A DNA stretch of 16,865 nucleotides from Clostridia bacterium (GTDB lineage Bacteria; Aerophobota; Aerophobia; Aerophobales; AE-B3A): assembly GCA_009618505.1 (NCBI GenBank), contig WJOQ01000115.1, positions 1-16,865 of the forward strand, given 5' to 3'. Of this stretch, positions 1-7,218 are shown piece by piece. Each line of letters opens with the position of its first letter. Position 1 is the first letter of the stretch. A program made the position numbers and the translations under genes. The notes beneath the pieces are model-generated. The model saw only the letters and a list, made by a program, of their open reading frames with translations. It was not told the origin of the DNA and searched no databases.

Positions 1-1
1 A

Positions 2-895
2 ATAGTGGGTGTTGTTACTATCAATATGCCAAGAATAGCTTATCTATCCAAAAATAAGAGTGAATTTCTGGAAAGATTAGGATACTTGATGGGTCTGGCT
101 AAGAGTTCTCTGGAAACGAAAAGAGAGATAGTGGAAAAGAACATGCAGGGGGGTCTTTTGCCTTATACTAAGAGATACCTGGGGACCCTGAAGAACCACT
201 TTTCCACTATTGGCCCTATCGGTATGAACGAAGCCTGTTTGAATTTATTGGGAGAGGATATAGCTTCTCCAGAAGGTAAGAGTTTAGCTGTAGAGACCTT
301 AGAGTTTATGAGGGCAAAGCTTTCTGATTTTCAAGAGGAGACTTCCCATATCTACAATCTAGAAGCTGTACCGGCGGAGGGAGTTTCCTATCGTCTGCCC
401 AGAATAGACAAAAGGAAGTATCCGAATATCATAACTGCTGGTAAAGAGGTTTCCTATTATACAAACTCTACTCTCTTACCAGTAGGCAAAACAGAAGATG
501 TCATCGAAGCTCTGGAACATCAGGAGGAGCTGCAAACTCTATATACCGGAGGAACTGTATTTCATATATTTCTAGGAGAAAGGATGTCTTCCGGAGAGGC
601 GGCAAAGAGATTACTCAAAAAAATAGCCTATAATAGTAGAATCCCCTATATTACTATAACGCCGACCTACTCTATTTGTCCTGACCATGGCTATTTGAAA
701 GGAGAGCATCCTAATTGTCCTGATTGCGGAAAGAATGCCGAGATCTATAGTCGGGTGGTAGGTTACTTCAGGCCAGTGAGAAATTGGAATGAAGGCAAAC
801 AGGAAGAGTTCAAGCAGAGATTGGAATACAAAGAAAAGATAGCTCTGGAAAAGGATTTTAGTGAAAAGAGACAGCGCATAGCGTCCAGCGTATAG
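2..895 (+). CDS. nrdD: Anaerobic ribonucleoside-triphosphate reductase, C-terminal part (cut by window edge)
   Basis: This is the C-terminal ~297 residues of class III ribonucleotide reductase, which reduces ribonucleoside triphosphates to deoxyribonucleotides in the cytoplasm without oxygen, using a glycyl radical. The frame is open to the left edge, so the GTG at position 5 is not the start and most of the catalytic barrel lies outside the window. Near the C-terminus there is a Cys/His cluster (CPDHG ... CPDCG), where the family's structural zinc site lies, with His at the usual second Cys position as in some thermophile enzymes. It is followed by the glycyl-radical motif RVVGYFRPV; the radical Gly codon is 761-763. 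The activase gene begins 15 bases after the stop, so the two form an operon. The identification is certain; the N-terminus is simply missing. Confidence 0.96.
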   Translation: MVGVVTINMPRIAYLSKNKSEFLERLGYLMGLAKSSLETKREIVEKNMQGGLLPYTKRYLGTLKNHFSTIGPIGMNEACLNLLGEDIASPEGKSLAVETLEFMRAKLSDFQEETSHIYNLEAVPAEGVSYRLPRIDKRKYPNIITAGKEVSYYTNSTLLPVGKTEDVIEALEHQEELQTLYTGGTVFHIFLGERMSSGEAAKRLLKKIAYNSRIPYITITPTYSICPDHGYLKGEHPNCPDCGKNAEIYSRVVGYFRPVRNWNEGKQEEFKQRLEYKEKIALEKDFSEKRQRIASSV

Positions 896-910
896 AGTTT
901 TCATGATATT

Positions 911-1621
911 ATGGAATTCAAGGGTTTTCAGAAGACTTCTCTGATTGAATATCCGGGCAAAATTGTTTCTGTAGTTTTTACGGCAGGCTGCAATTTTAGA
1001 TGTCCTTTCTGCCAGAATCCTGAACTTGTGCTTAATCCTGATAGTCTTCCTTCCGTTAGTTCCAAAGAAGTAGTAAGCCATCTAATATCTAAGAAAAAAT
1101 GGTTGGATGGTCTTTCTATCACTGGCGGAGAACCAATGATTTGTAAGGATCTACCCAATTTTGTCCGTGAAGTGAAAAGAGAAGGATTTTTAGTGGAAAT
1201 AGAAACCAATGGCACTAATCCACAAATACTGAAGGATTTAATAGCTGATAAGTTGATAGACTACGTTGCTTTGGATATCAAAGCTCCCCTGGTATGGGAA
1301 AAATATAAGAGGGCAGCCGGAATTAATGATGAGGATTTGTTTAGAAAGGTCAAGGAAAGCGTAGAGGTTTTGTTAGAATTGAAGTTAGACATCGATTATG
1401 AACTTCGTACCACTGTTGTTCCCGGATTAATTGGAGAAGAGGACATATTGGCTATTGCTAGACAGATTAAGGGAGCGAAAAGATATGTTCTGCAGCAATT
1501 TTTACCCAGGACAACTTTAGATAAGCAATATGAGCGTCTAAAGCCTTATTCTAAAGAAGTGTTGGAGAAGATGAGAAAGAAGGCAGAAAGCTATGTAGAG
1601 ACCTGCCAGGTTAGAGGATAA
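911..1621 (+). CDS. nrdG: Anaerobic ribonucleotide reductase activating protein, radical SAM
   Basis: This 236-residue radical-SAM enzyme should generate the glycyl radical on the upstream reductase by reductive cleavage of S-adenosylmethionine. The iron-sulfur motif CxxxCxxC is at C27, C31 and C34, preceded by a phenylalanine-rich strand. The SAM-contacting TGGEP motif is at residues 71-75. It looks like the longer NrdG subtype (about 230 residues, starting with a KTSLIEYPG-type N-terminus) rather than the ~155-residue E. coli type. It starts 15 bases after nrdD with no clear Shine-Dalgarno sequence, which suggests translational coupling to nrdD. The related pyruvate formate-lyase activase family is an alternative by fold, but the direct linkage to nrdD settles the partner. 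Confidence 0.93.
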   Translation: MEFKGFQKTSLIEYPGKIVSVVFTAGCNFRCPFCQNPELVLNPDSLPSVSSKEVVSHLISKKKWLDGLSITGGEPMICKDLPNFVREVKREGFLVEIETNGTNPQILKDLIADKLIDYVALDIKAPLVWEKYKRAAGINDEDLFRKVKESVEVLLELKLDIDYELRTTVVPGLIGEEDILAIARQIKGAKRYVLQQFLPRTTLDKQYERLKPYSKEVLEKMRKKAESYVETCQVRG

Positions 1622-1644
1622 GGGATATTAAATAGGAGAATGAG

Positions 1645-1986
1645 ATGCTAAAAAAAATAGAGTGTTTTCTTCAACCCTCTAAACTGGAGGAGATAAAGGA
1701 TGAACTGGTGAAGATGGGTGTTGAGGGAATGAGTGTAAGTGAAGTCAAGGGTTTTGGAACCCAGAGGGGTTATCTTGAAGAAGAGAAGATGAATAAGAAG
1801 GTTAAGTTCTTGCCCAAAGCCAAGGTAGAGATAGTGGTGGATGAAGAGATTGTGGAAGAGGTAATTGGGGCTATCAGAAAACTTTGCGCAGCAGAGACTA
1901 TTGGAGCGGGCAAGATATTCGTAATTCCAGTGGAAGATGCTGTGAGAATAAGGACAGCCGAGGTAGGAAAGAGCGCTATTTATTGA
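1645..1986 (+). CDS. PII-family nitrogen regulatory protein
   Basis: A 113-residue PII-type trimeric signal protein that would sense 2-oxoglutarate and ATP/ADP and act by binding other proteins. Family landmarks are the N-terminal KKIECFLQPSKLEEI strand and helix, the T-loop entry GFGTQRG (37-42), the exit FLPKAKVE (55-62), and the B-loop region ending in GAGKIFV (87-93). The T-loop is one residue shorter than in E. coli GlnB, and the position of the uridylylated Tyr51 (the RGAEY motif in GlnB) holds lysines (NKKVKF), so regulation by uridylylation looks impossible. An AGGAG ribosome site lies about 6 bases before the ATG. The glutamate dehydrogenase gene begins 14 bases after its stop, which makes that enzyme, rather than an AmtB ammonium channel, the likely partner or co-regulated product. 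Confidence 0.92.
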   Translation: MLKKIECFLQPSKLEEIKDELVKMGVEGMSVSEVKGFGTQRGYLEEEKMNKKVKFLPKAKVEIVVDEEIVEEVIGAIRKLCAAETIGAGKIFVIPVEDAVRIRTAEVGKSAIY

Positions 1987-2000
1987 TCAAGGAGAGCCAA

Positions 2001-3251
2001 ATGAGAGGTGAGTTTAATCCCTGGCATATGACCCTGAGTCAACTGGATGAGGTGGCTAAAGAAATTAACCTTGATGAAAATATTCATCAAATTTTAAGGC
2101 ACCCTAAACGATGTCTTACTGTTTCCATTCCTATCCAGATGGATAACGGAAAAATAAAGGTGTTTACTGGATTCCGGGTTCAACATAATGTCACTCGGGG
2201 TCCGGCCAAAGGTGGCATCCGCTATCATCCTTCTGTCACTTTAGACGAAACAAAAGCTTTGGCTATGTTGATGACCTGGAAATGCGCTGTAGTTAATATT
2301 CCTTACGGAGGAGCTAAAGGAGGTATAGTCTGTGAGCCCAGGAAGCTTTCCTTAAAAGAGGTAGAGAGACTGACCAGAAGATATATCAGTGAGATTATCT
2401 CTTTTATTGGCCCGGAAAAGGATATTCCTGCTCCCGATGTTAATACTAATCCCCAGGTCATGGCCTGGATTATGGATACCTATAGTATGGATGTGGGCTA
2501 CTCTGTTCCTGGGGTAGTTACGGGAAAACCTATATCTATTGGTGGCTCTTTAGGAAGAAATACGGCTACAGCCAGAGGAGTAATGTTTAGTCTAATGAAT
2601 GCTGCTAAGAAACTTAAGCTTGATCTTTTTGAAAAAACAATTGCCATTCAGGGATATGGTAATGTAGGGGGGAATCTAGCTCATCTTCTCAATGATGAGG
2701 GTTATAAGATTATTGCTATTAGCGATGTAGAAGGTGGGATTTACAATCCCAAAGGATTAAACCCTAATAAAGTATCGCTCGCTCTAAAAGAGAGTGGGTC
2801 TGTGATTGGCTTTAAGGATGCCGATAAAATCACTAATCAGGAACTCTTGGCTATGGATTGCCATGTTTTAGTTCCTGCTGCCCTGGAGAATCAAATAGAT
2901 GAGGATAATGCCGATAAAATAAAAGCAAAACTCATCGTCGAGGCAGCCAATGCACCAATCACTCCCCAGGCAGATAAAATCCTGGAAGGAAAAGGCATTT
3001 TCATTATTCCTGATATTCTGGCTAATGCCGGAGGTGTTACTGTCTCTTACTTTGAATGGGTTCAAGGGCTTCAGGCTTACTTCTGGACAGAAAGGGAGGT
3101 TAATCTAAAACTAAGAGATATTATGCAGAAGGCCTTTGATAAAGTATATCGGATTTGTGAGGAAAGAAAAGTTACTATGCGCAAAGCAGCCTATATCCTG
3201 GCTGTAGAGAGAGTTGCTGAAGCTACCAGAGTAAGAGGTTTATACCCATAG
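2001..3251 (+). CDS. Glutamate dehydrogenase (hexameric type)
   Basis: A 416-residue Glu/Leu/Phe/Val dehydrogenase family enzyme that interconverts glutamate and 2-oxoglutarate plus ammonium with NAD(P). The frame is open further upstream into the PII gene, but the ATG at 2001 has GGAGAG ten bases before it and gives the family's normal N-terminus. By analogy with the Clostridium symbiosum enzyme, the substrate and catalytic residues are K70 (GPAKGG), K94 (TWK), K106 (GGAKGG) and D146 (PAPD). The Rossmann motif GYGNVG is at 218-223, and the C-terminal ATRVRGLYP is typical of the roughly 415-residue class. The coenzyme (NAD or NADP) cannot be decided from this. Together with PII it forms an ammonium-assimilation or glutamate-fermentation pair. 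Gene naming (gdhA or gluD) is left open. Confidence 0.95.
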   Translation: MRGEFNPWHMTLSQLDEVAKEINLDENIHQILRHPKRCLTVSIPIQMDNGKIKVFTGFRVQHNVTRGPAKGGIRYHPSVTLDETKALAMLMTWKCAVVNIPYGGAKGGIVCEPRKLSLKEVERLTRRYISEIISFIGPEKDIPAPDVNTNPQVMAWIMDTYSMDVGYSVPGVVTGKPISIGGSLGRNTATARGVMFSLMNAAKKLKLDLFEKTIAIQGYGNVGGNLAHLLNDEGYKIIAISDVEGGIYNPKGLNPNKVSLALKESGSVIGFKDADKITNQELLAMDCHVLVPAALENQIDEDNADKIKAKLIVEAANAPITPQADKILEGKGIFIIPDILANAGGVTVSYFEWVQGLQAYFWTEREVNLKLRDIMQKAFDKVYRICEERKVTMRKAAYILAVERVAEATRVRGLYP

Positions 3252-3335
3252 GGTGAATCTAGGAATACATTTTGCAGGTCAGATTAGGAAGGTAAAGAGT
3301 AGGTGCACCAAATCGTTGTGAACGAATCAAATCAA

Positions 3336-3395
3336 GTCATTGCGAGCGAAGCGAGGAAGCAATCTCACATTTGTCTTCAATAAATTGGCAATGAC
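3336..3395. repeat. Small palindromic intergenic repeat (GTCATTGC ... GCAATGAC)
   Basis: A 60-base unit bounded by perfect 8-base inverted ends, GTCATTGC at 3336-3343 and GCAATGAC at 3388-3395. The left half contains an internal ATTGC...GCAAT hairpin (3339-3363) around a GAGCGAAGCGAGG core. From memory, the string CATTGCGAGCGAAGCGAGGA resembles dispersed repeats seen in intergenic regions of several uncultured bacterial lineages. Only one copy is in this window, so its repetitive nature is inferred. It is more GC-rich than the surrounding spacer. Confidence 0.65.
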
Positions 3396-3506
3396 AGAAA
3401 AGAAGGAATTCTTAGAAGAGAACGGTGCAATTTTTCTAGAATAAAAGTGGGTGGCAGGATGAGCTGTTTTTATTTGTTAACTTATTTTACTCAAGCAAAA
3501 AAAGAC

Positions 3507-3534
3507 TTGACAGCATAGATCTGTGTGATATAAT
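3507..3534 (+). promoter_or_regulatory. Sigma-A/sigma-70 type promoter
   Basis: A perfect -35 hexamer TTGACA (3507-3512) and a perfect -10 hexamer TATAAT (3529-3534) are separated by 16 bases. Transcription would begin near 3541 and give a leader of about 110 bases before the ROK regulator. It is the only consensus-quality promoter seen in the window, and it could also drive the downstream sugar genes. Confidence 0.8.
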
Positions 3535-3568
3535 AAAAACACCTTTAAATAAAAGAAAAATATACAAA

Positions 3569-3589
3569 ATTGCAAATAAAGTCTGCAAT
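3569..3589 (+). promoter_or_regulatory. Inverted repeat in ROK leader, possible operator
   Basis: ATTGCA (3569-3574) and TGCAAT (3584-3589) form a 6-base perfect dyad separated by 9 bases, about 30 bases downstream of the predicted transcription start. ROK repressors usually bind dyads of about 20 bases and often regulate themselves, so this is a plausible autoregulatory operator. It could equally be a chance dyad in AT-rich DNA. Confidence 0.35.
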
Positions 3590-3614
3590 AACTTATTTTA
3601 TACTGGATAAAAAA

Positions 3615-3632
3615 CTATCGAGACGGTGATAG
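3615..3632 (+). promoter_or_regulatory. Short dyad/hairpin immediately before the ROK ribosome site
   Basis: CTATC (3615-3619) and GATAG (3628-3632) pair across an 8-base loop, with a possible extra G-U pair inside. The dyad ends directly at the AAAGGA ribosome-binding site (3633-3638), so it could serve as an operator half-site pair or affect translation start. This is sequence observation only; no family is recognised. Confidence 0.3.
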
Positions 3633-3651
3633 AAAGGAAAAGAACACTTTG

Positions 3652-4860
3652 ATGAAAAAAAATTCATATAACCAGCCAAATAAGCAGTCTAAAGAGATTG
3701 CTATTTTAAATACGATAAGGGAATATGGCCCTATCTCCAGGACCAAGATTGCTAAAATCTTCAAATTAAGTGCGGCTACGATAACTAAGTATATCAATGG
3801 GTTAATTCAAGCGGGAATAGTGGAAGAAGATGGATGGGAGCCCTCTAAAGGGGGAAGAATGCCGGTATTGTTAAGAATTATACCGGAGGCTACATATGCC
3901 ATTGGCGTTGACCTGGGTGGAGCTAATCTCAGGGTAGTGGTAGTAAACCTGGAAAGTAATATAGTGGCCAAGATTACCAAGAAGACCAATGCAGATGAAG
4001 GTAGAGACAAGGTTTTTCGGAGGGTGATCGATGCTATCTATGAGGCTATCGAGCACTCAAAAATAGAGAAAGAAAAGATTAAAGGAATTGGCATGGGGAT
4101 CTCGGGATTGATTGATCATCAAAGGGGTGTTTCTCTTTACTGTCCTAATATAGAGGGGTGGGAAAATGTTCCTGTAAAGAGGTTAGTAGAAGAAGAGTTT
4201 GCCGTCGATACGTCTGTGGAGGATAGTTCAAGGGCTATGGCACTGGCAGAGCATTGGTCGGGTGTAGCTAGAGGCATAGATAATTTCATTTTTGTCAATG
4301 TTGGAGTAGGTATAGGTTGTGCTATTTTTATTCATGGGAAGCTCTACCGTGGTACCGGGGGTATAGCCGGAGAGTTCGGCCATATAACTATCGATGAAGC
4401 CGGTCCTAGATGTAACTGTGGAAACTGTGGCTGTTTGGAGACTCTGGCTTCCGGTCCAGCTATTTCCAGACGGGCAAGGCAGGCTATAAAGGAAGGCGTT
4501 GTATCTCTGATTGAAAAATTAGCTGAGGGAAAGCTGGAAAATATTACCCCAGAAATTGTGGTAGAGGCAACAAAAAGAGGAGATAAGCTCGCCTTCAACA
4601 TTATGGAGAAAACAGGAGAGTACCTGGGAATAGGTATTGCTGATATGATTAATATTTTCAATCCTGAGCTTATTGTGATTGGTGCAGGAGTATCGCAGGC
4701 AGGCGATATCCTGCTGGAGCCCCTTAAGCGTGCAGTCAAAGCACGAGCCCTACAGCTTTCTTCTAGCATGACTAATATAAAGGTCTCGCAATTGGGTGAT
4801 AACGCCGGAGCCCTAGGGGCGGCTATTATGGTATTAAAAGATATTTTCAGTCCTCTCTAA
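3652..4860 (+). CDS. ROK-family transcriptional repressor (NagC/XylR type)
   Basis: A ~402-residue sugar-responsive repressor, with an N-terminal winged helix-turn-helix (about residues 15-60, recognition part SAATITKYINGLIQ) joined to a ROK sugar-kinase fold. The phosphate-binding DLGG motif is at 87-90, and the ROK zinc signature is present: H244 plus CNCGNCGCLE (C254, C256, C261). The helix-turn-helix makes it a regulator rather than a kinase. The ATG at 3652 is used here; a TTG at 3649 is spaced better from the AAAGGA at 3633-3638 and would add one residue. It sits directly upstream of the aminotransferase-isomerase-glycosidase-transporter block and is the obvious candidate for its control, probably with a sugar or amino-sugar ligand. 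The ligand cannot be read from the sequence. Confidence 0.93.
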   Translation: MKKNSYNQPNKQSKEIAILNTIREYGPISRTKIAKIFKLSAATITKYINGLIQAGIVEEDGWEPSKGGRMPVLLRIIPEATYAIGVDLGGANLRVVVVNLESNIVAKITKKTNADEGRDKVFRRVIDAIYEAIEHSKIEKEKIKGIGMGISGLIDHQRGVSLYCPNIEGWENVPVKRLVEEEFAVDTSVEDSSRAMALAEHWSGVARGIDNFIFVNVGVGIGCAIFIHGKLYRGTGGIAGEFGHITIDEAGPRCNCGNCGCLETLASGPAISRRARQAIKEGVVSLIEKLAEGKLENITPEIVVEATKRGDKLAFNIMEKTGEYLGIGIADMINIFNPELIVIGAGVSQAGDILLEPLKRAVKARALQLSSSMTNIKVSQLGDNAGALGAAIMVLKDIFSPL

Positions 4861-4958
4861 ATGTTATTGAATGAAAATCAAGAAATCTTTATTTTTGACA
4901 GAGGAACCGTTGATTAAATTTACAAATCAAGGATATTAGAGAAAAGGAGATAGGATAT

Positions 4959-6257
4959 ATGGAGGTAAAAGCGAAAAAGGAAAAAAGATTAGCTATCAAC
5001 GGAGGGAAACCAGCAAAAACCACACCTAATTTACCTATGTTTCCTGGGGGAATGGAGATCGGGGAGGAAGAAAAAAAAGCTGTTCTGGAAGTTTTAGACC
5101 ATAAGTATCTCTTTCGCTATTATGGACCCGAGGATTTTCCTTCCAGAGTGAAGATGCTGGAAGAGGAGTTTGCTCAGAAAATAGGAATAAAACACGCTCT
5201 GGCAGTAAATTCCTGCACTTCGGCCCTCATAACATCCTTAATAGCTGTAGGTGTAGGTCCAGGAGATGAAGTAATTGTCCCTGGATATACCTTTTTTGCC
5301 TCCTGTGCTGCGGTAATCGCAGCTAAAGCTATTCCCATAATAGCAGAAATTGACGGGTCACTTACTCTGGATTCGGAGGATCTAAAGAAAAAGATAACTT
5401 CCCGCACTAAAGCAATAATTCCTGTCCATATGCGGGGAGCTCCCTGTCAGATGGATAGAATTATGGAAATAGCCAAAGAACATAACTTAAAAGTAGTAGA
5501 AGATACTGCTCAGGCTTTTGGAGGGAGCTTTAAGGGGAGAAAACTGGGTACTTTCGGAGATTGTAATGCTTTCAGTTTCCAGTATCATAAAATAATCACT
5601 GCCGGTGAAGGCGGTATGGTAGTTACCGATGATGATTTGTTCTATGAGAGGGCCCAAGGTTATCATGATACTGCTGCCTGCTGGAGGCCGGACCGCTTTG
5701 CTCCAGCCCGCTATGAGGGTGAGCTTTTTCCGGGAGTTAATTTCCGTATGCCCGAGTTAATAGGAGCGGTAGCTAGAGTTCAACTTAAGCGCCTTGAGGG
5801 GCTTATTGCTAGAATGAGAAGAAATAAAGCACGCATAAAAGATGCTATTGAGAATATAGGAACTCTCAAATTTCGTAAGCTTAATGATTCAAAAGGAGAT
5901 ACAGGTATTGCCCTCATCTTTTTCTTACCTACGATAGAGATAACCAAAAAGTTTGCTAAGGCTCTAAAAACAGAGGGTATAGAGGCAAGCTCTATATACA
6001 ATAAAGGGATACCGGACTGGCATATCTATGCTCATTGGGAATTCATCATAAATAAAGAAACAGCTACCTCGGAAGGTTGCCCTTATAGCTGTCCCTATTA
6101 TAAAGGTCCAGAACCCAAGTATTCGCCTGATATGTGTCCTAATACCCTGGATTGGCTGGGTCGCTCCATTCATATAGATATTCCTCCTCAGATGAAGGAG
6201 GAAGACTGTGATATGATTGCGGAGGGTATCCGAAAGGTAGCAGAGGCATATCTGTAA
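4959..6257 (+). CDS. DegT/DnrJ/EryC1/StrS-family PLP-dependent aminotransferase
   Basis: A 432-residue fold-type I aminotransferase. This family transfers an amino group, usually from glutamate or glutamine, to a keto group on a sugar or cyclitol. The pyridoxal phosphate lysine is K211 in FQYHKIITAGEGG, and the cofactor-binding VEDTAQ motif gives D182 and Q185. The N-terminus (LAINGGKPAKT) resembles the branch that includes glutamine:scyllo-inositol and AHBA-type enzymes. An unusual cysteine-bearing stretch lies near the C-terminus (C374, C378, C393). An AAGGAGA ribosome site is 8 bases before the ATG. Here it sits among sugar-uptake genes rather than surface-polysaccharide genes, so it may work catabolically, removing the amino group of an amino sugar. 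The direction and substrate are inference. Confidence 0.9.
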   Translation: MEVKAKKEKRLAINGGKPAKTTPNLPMFPGGMEIGEEEKKAVLEVLDHKYLFRYYGPEDFPSRVKMLEEEFAQKIGIKHALAVNSCTSALITSLIAVGVGPGDEVIVPGYTFFASCAAVIAAKAIPIIAEIDGSLTLDSEDLKKKITSRTKAIIPVHMRGAPCQMDRIMEIAKEHNLKVVEDTAQAFGGSFKGRKLGTFGDCNAFSFQYHKIITAGEGGMVVTDDDLFYERAQGYHDTAACWRPDRFAPARYEGELFPGVNFRMPELIGAVARVQLKRLEGLIARMRRNKARIKDAIENIGTLKFRKLNDSKGDTGIALIFFLPTIEITKKFAKALKTEGIEASSIYNKGIPDWHIYAHWEFIINKETATSEGCPYSCPYYKGPEPKYSPDMCPNTLDWLGRSIHIDIPPQMKEEDCDMIAEGIRKVAEAYL

Positions 6258-6291
6258 GCGTAGGTTTTTCTTATAAAGAGGAGAAAGGTAA

Positions 6292-7122
6292 ATGATAAAG
6301 ATAGATGTGTGTATAGAAACAGTATTTACAGAATTGCCTTATATAGAGAGGATTAAAAGAGTAGCTAAAATAGGTTTTCCAGGGATTGAGTTTTGGTTTC
6401 ATAATCGTCGCTTTGATGGAGCCAATCTCTTTGAAGAAATGAAGGACATCGAGGCTATAGCTAAGGTTGTTAAAGATTTGAACCTTGAGGTAACTGACTT
6501 TGTGGTAAATTCTCCTCAGGGAGAAAACGGAGGATTGCTGGTGAAACCTGAGGATAGAGAGAAGTATCTAGGAAGACTAAGAGAGCTAATTCCCCTGGCT
6601 CATAGGCTCAGTTGCAGGAAGTTAATAACCTGCACCGGTAATGAAGTAGAAGGCCGAAGTTATGAAGAGCAAAGGAAAAGTGTCATTGATACCTTAAGTG
6701 AGGCCTCTAAGATAGTAGAAAAAGAGAACATAATCTTAGTTTTAGAACCCTTGAATACTCTGATAGACCATCCAGGATATTTTCTTGATTCGGTTAAAGA
6801 AGGGGCCAAAATCATAAGAGAAATCAGCCATCCCCACATTCGCTTATTGTTTGATATCTATCATATGCAGATAATGGAAGGAAATATCATCTCTACCATT
6901 GAGGAAAATATCGATATCATTGGGCATTTTCATGCTGCTGGTGTTCCAGGAAGACACGAGCTTTATTCCGGTGAATTAAATTATCCTAACATTATTAAGA
7001 GGATAGATGAGCTAGGTTATAAGGGCTGCATAGGATTAGAATATTTTCCCAGTATAGATTCTGAGGAGTCCTTGAGAAAAATGAAAGAGTTTCTAATGCA
7101 TTCTGTTAGAAGCTCACTTTAA
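6292..7122 (+). CDS. Hydroxypyruvate isomerase-like sugar isomerase/epimerase (TIM barrel)
   Basis: A 276-residue member of the AP-endonuclease-2-like TIM-barrel superfamily, closest in appearance to the Hyi (hydroxypyruvate isomerase) and tagatose-3-epimerase group. Metal-ligand motifs are seen in order: E152 (LEPLN), D188 with H191 (LFDIYHMQ), H212/H214 (GHFHAAGVPGRHEL) and E250 (GLEYFP). The string HAAGVPGRHELYSGELNY is highly characteristic of Hyi-like enzymes. It begins 34 bases after the aminotransferase with a GAGGAG/AAAGG purine-rich ribosome site, so the two are cotranscribed. In this setting it probably isomerises or epimerises a keto-sugar or keto-cyclitol intermediate and need not act on hydroxypyruvate itself. 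Family membership is sure; substrate unknown. Confidence 0.88.
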   Translation: MIKIDVCIETVFTELPYIERIKRVAKIGFPGIEFWFHNRRFDGANLFEEMKDIEAIAKVVKDLNLEVTDFVVNSPQGENGGLLVKPEDREKYLGRLRELIPLAHRLSCRKLITCTGNEVEGRSYEEQRKSVIDTLSEASKIVEKENIILVLEPLNTLIDHPGYFLDSVKEGAKIIREISHPHIRLLFDIYHMQIMEGNIISTIEENIDIIGHFHAAGVPGRHELYSGELNYPNIIKRIDELGYKGCIGLEYFPSIDSEESLRKMKEFLMHSVRSSL

Positions 7123-7218
7123 AACATTCTCGCAAAGGATCGTTGGCAAAGATATAATTTGGACCAGAGAAGGCGAAGTTAAGGTAAGATGTGAGAATTT
7201 TATAAAGGAGGAGAGGGT

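Larger units (their letters stand above)
3252..3648. other. Intergenic region with repeat, promoter and leader
   Basis: This is the only gap above 300 bases and no gene was found in it. From left to right it holds a small TCGTT/AACGA hairpin at 3313-3325, a 60-base palindromic repeat at 3336-3395, an AT-rich stretch, a strong sigma-A promoter at 3507-3534, and a leader of about 110 bases with two inverted repeats running into the ROK regulator gene. No convincing terminator for the glutamate dehydrogenase operon was found; a T-run near 3470 lacks a good stem. Confidence 0.8.

Noticed and set aside
611..1081. Minus-strand frame of 156 residues opposite nrdD and nrdG
   Set aside because: It lies across two well-supported genes on the other strand, has a low-complexity hydrophobic composition and shows no family motif.
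1884..2000. N-terminal extension of glutamate dehydrogenase into the PII gene
   Set aside because: The extra 39 residues do not resemble the family, while the ATG at 2001 has a good ribosome site and gives the standard N-terminus.
3450..3480. Possible terminator of the glutamate dehydrogenase operon (T-run after GAGCTG)
   Set aside because: No stem longer than about three base pairs precedes the T-run.
4895..4923. TTGACA upstream of the aminotransferase as a promoter
   Set aside because: The -35 match is perfect but no acceptable -10 hexamer lies at 16-18 bases; the nearest candidates are too close or too far.
7153..7158. TATAAT between the isomerase and the 847-residue gene
   Set aside because: A consensus -10 but nothing like a -35 at the right distance.
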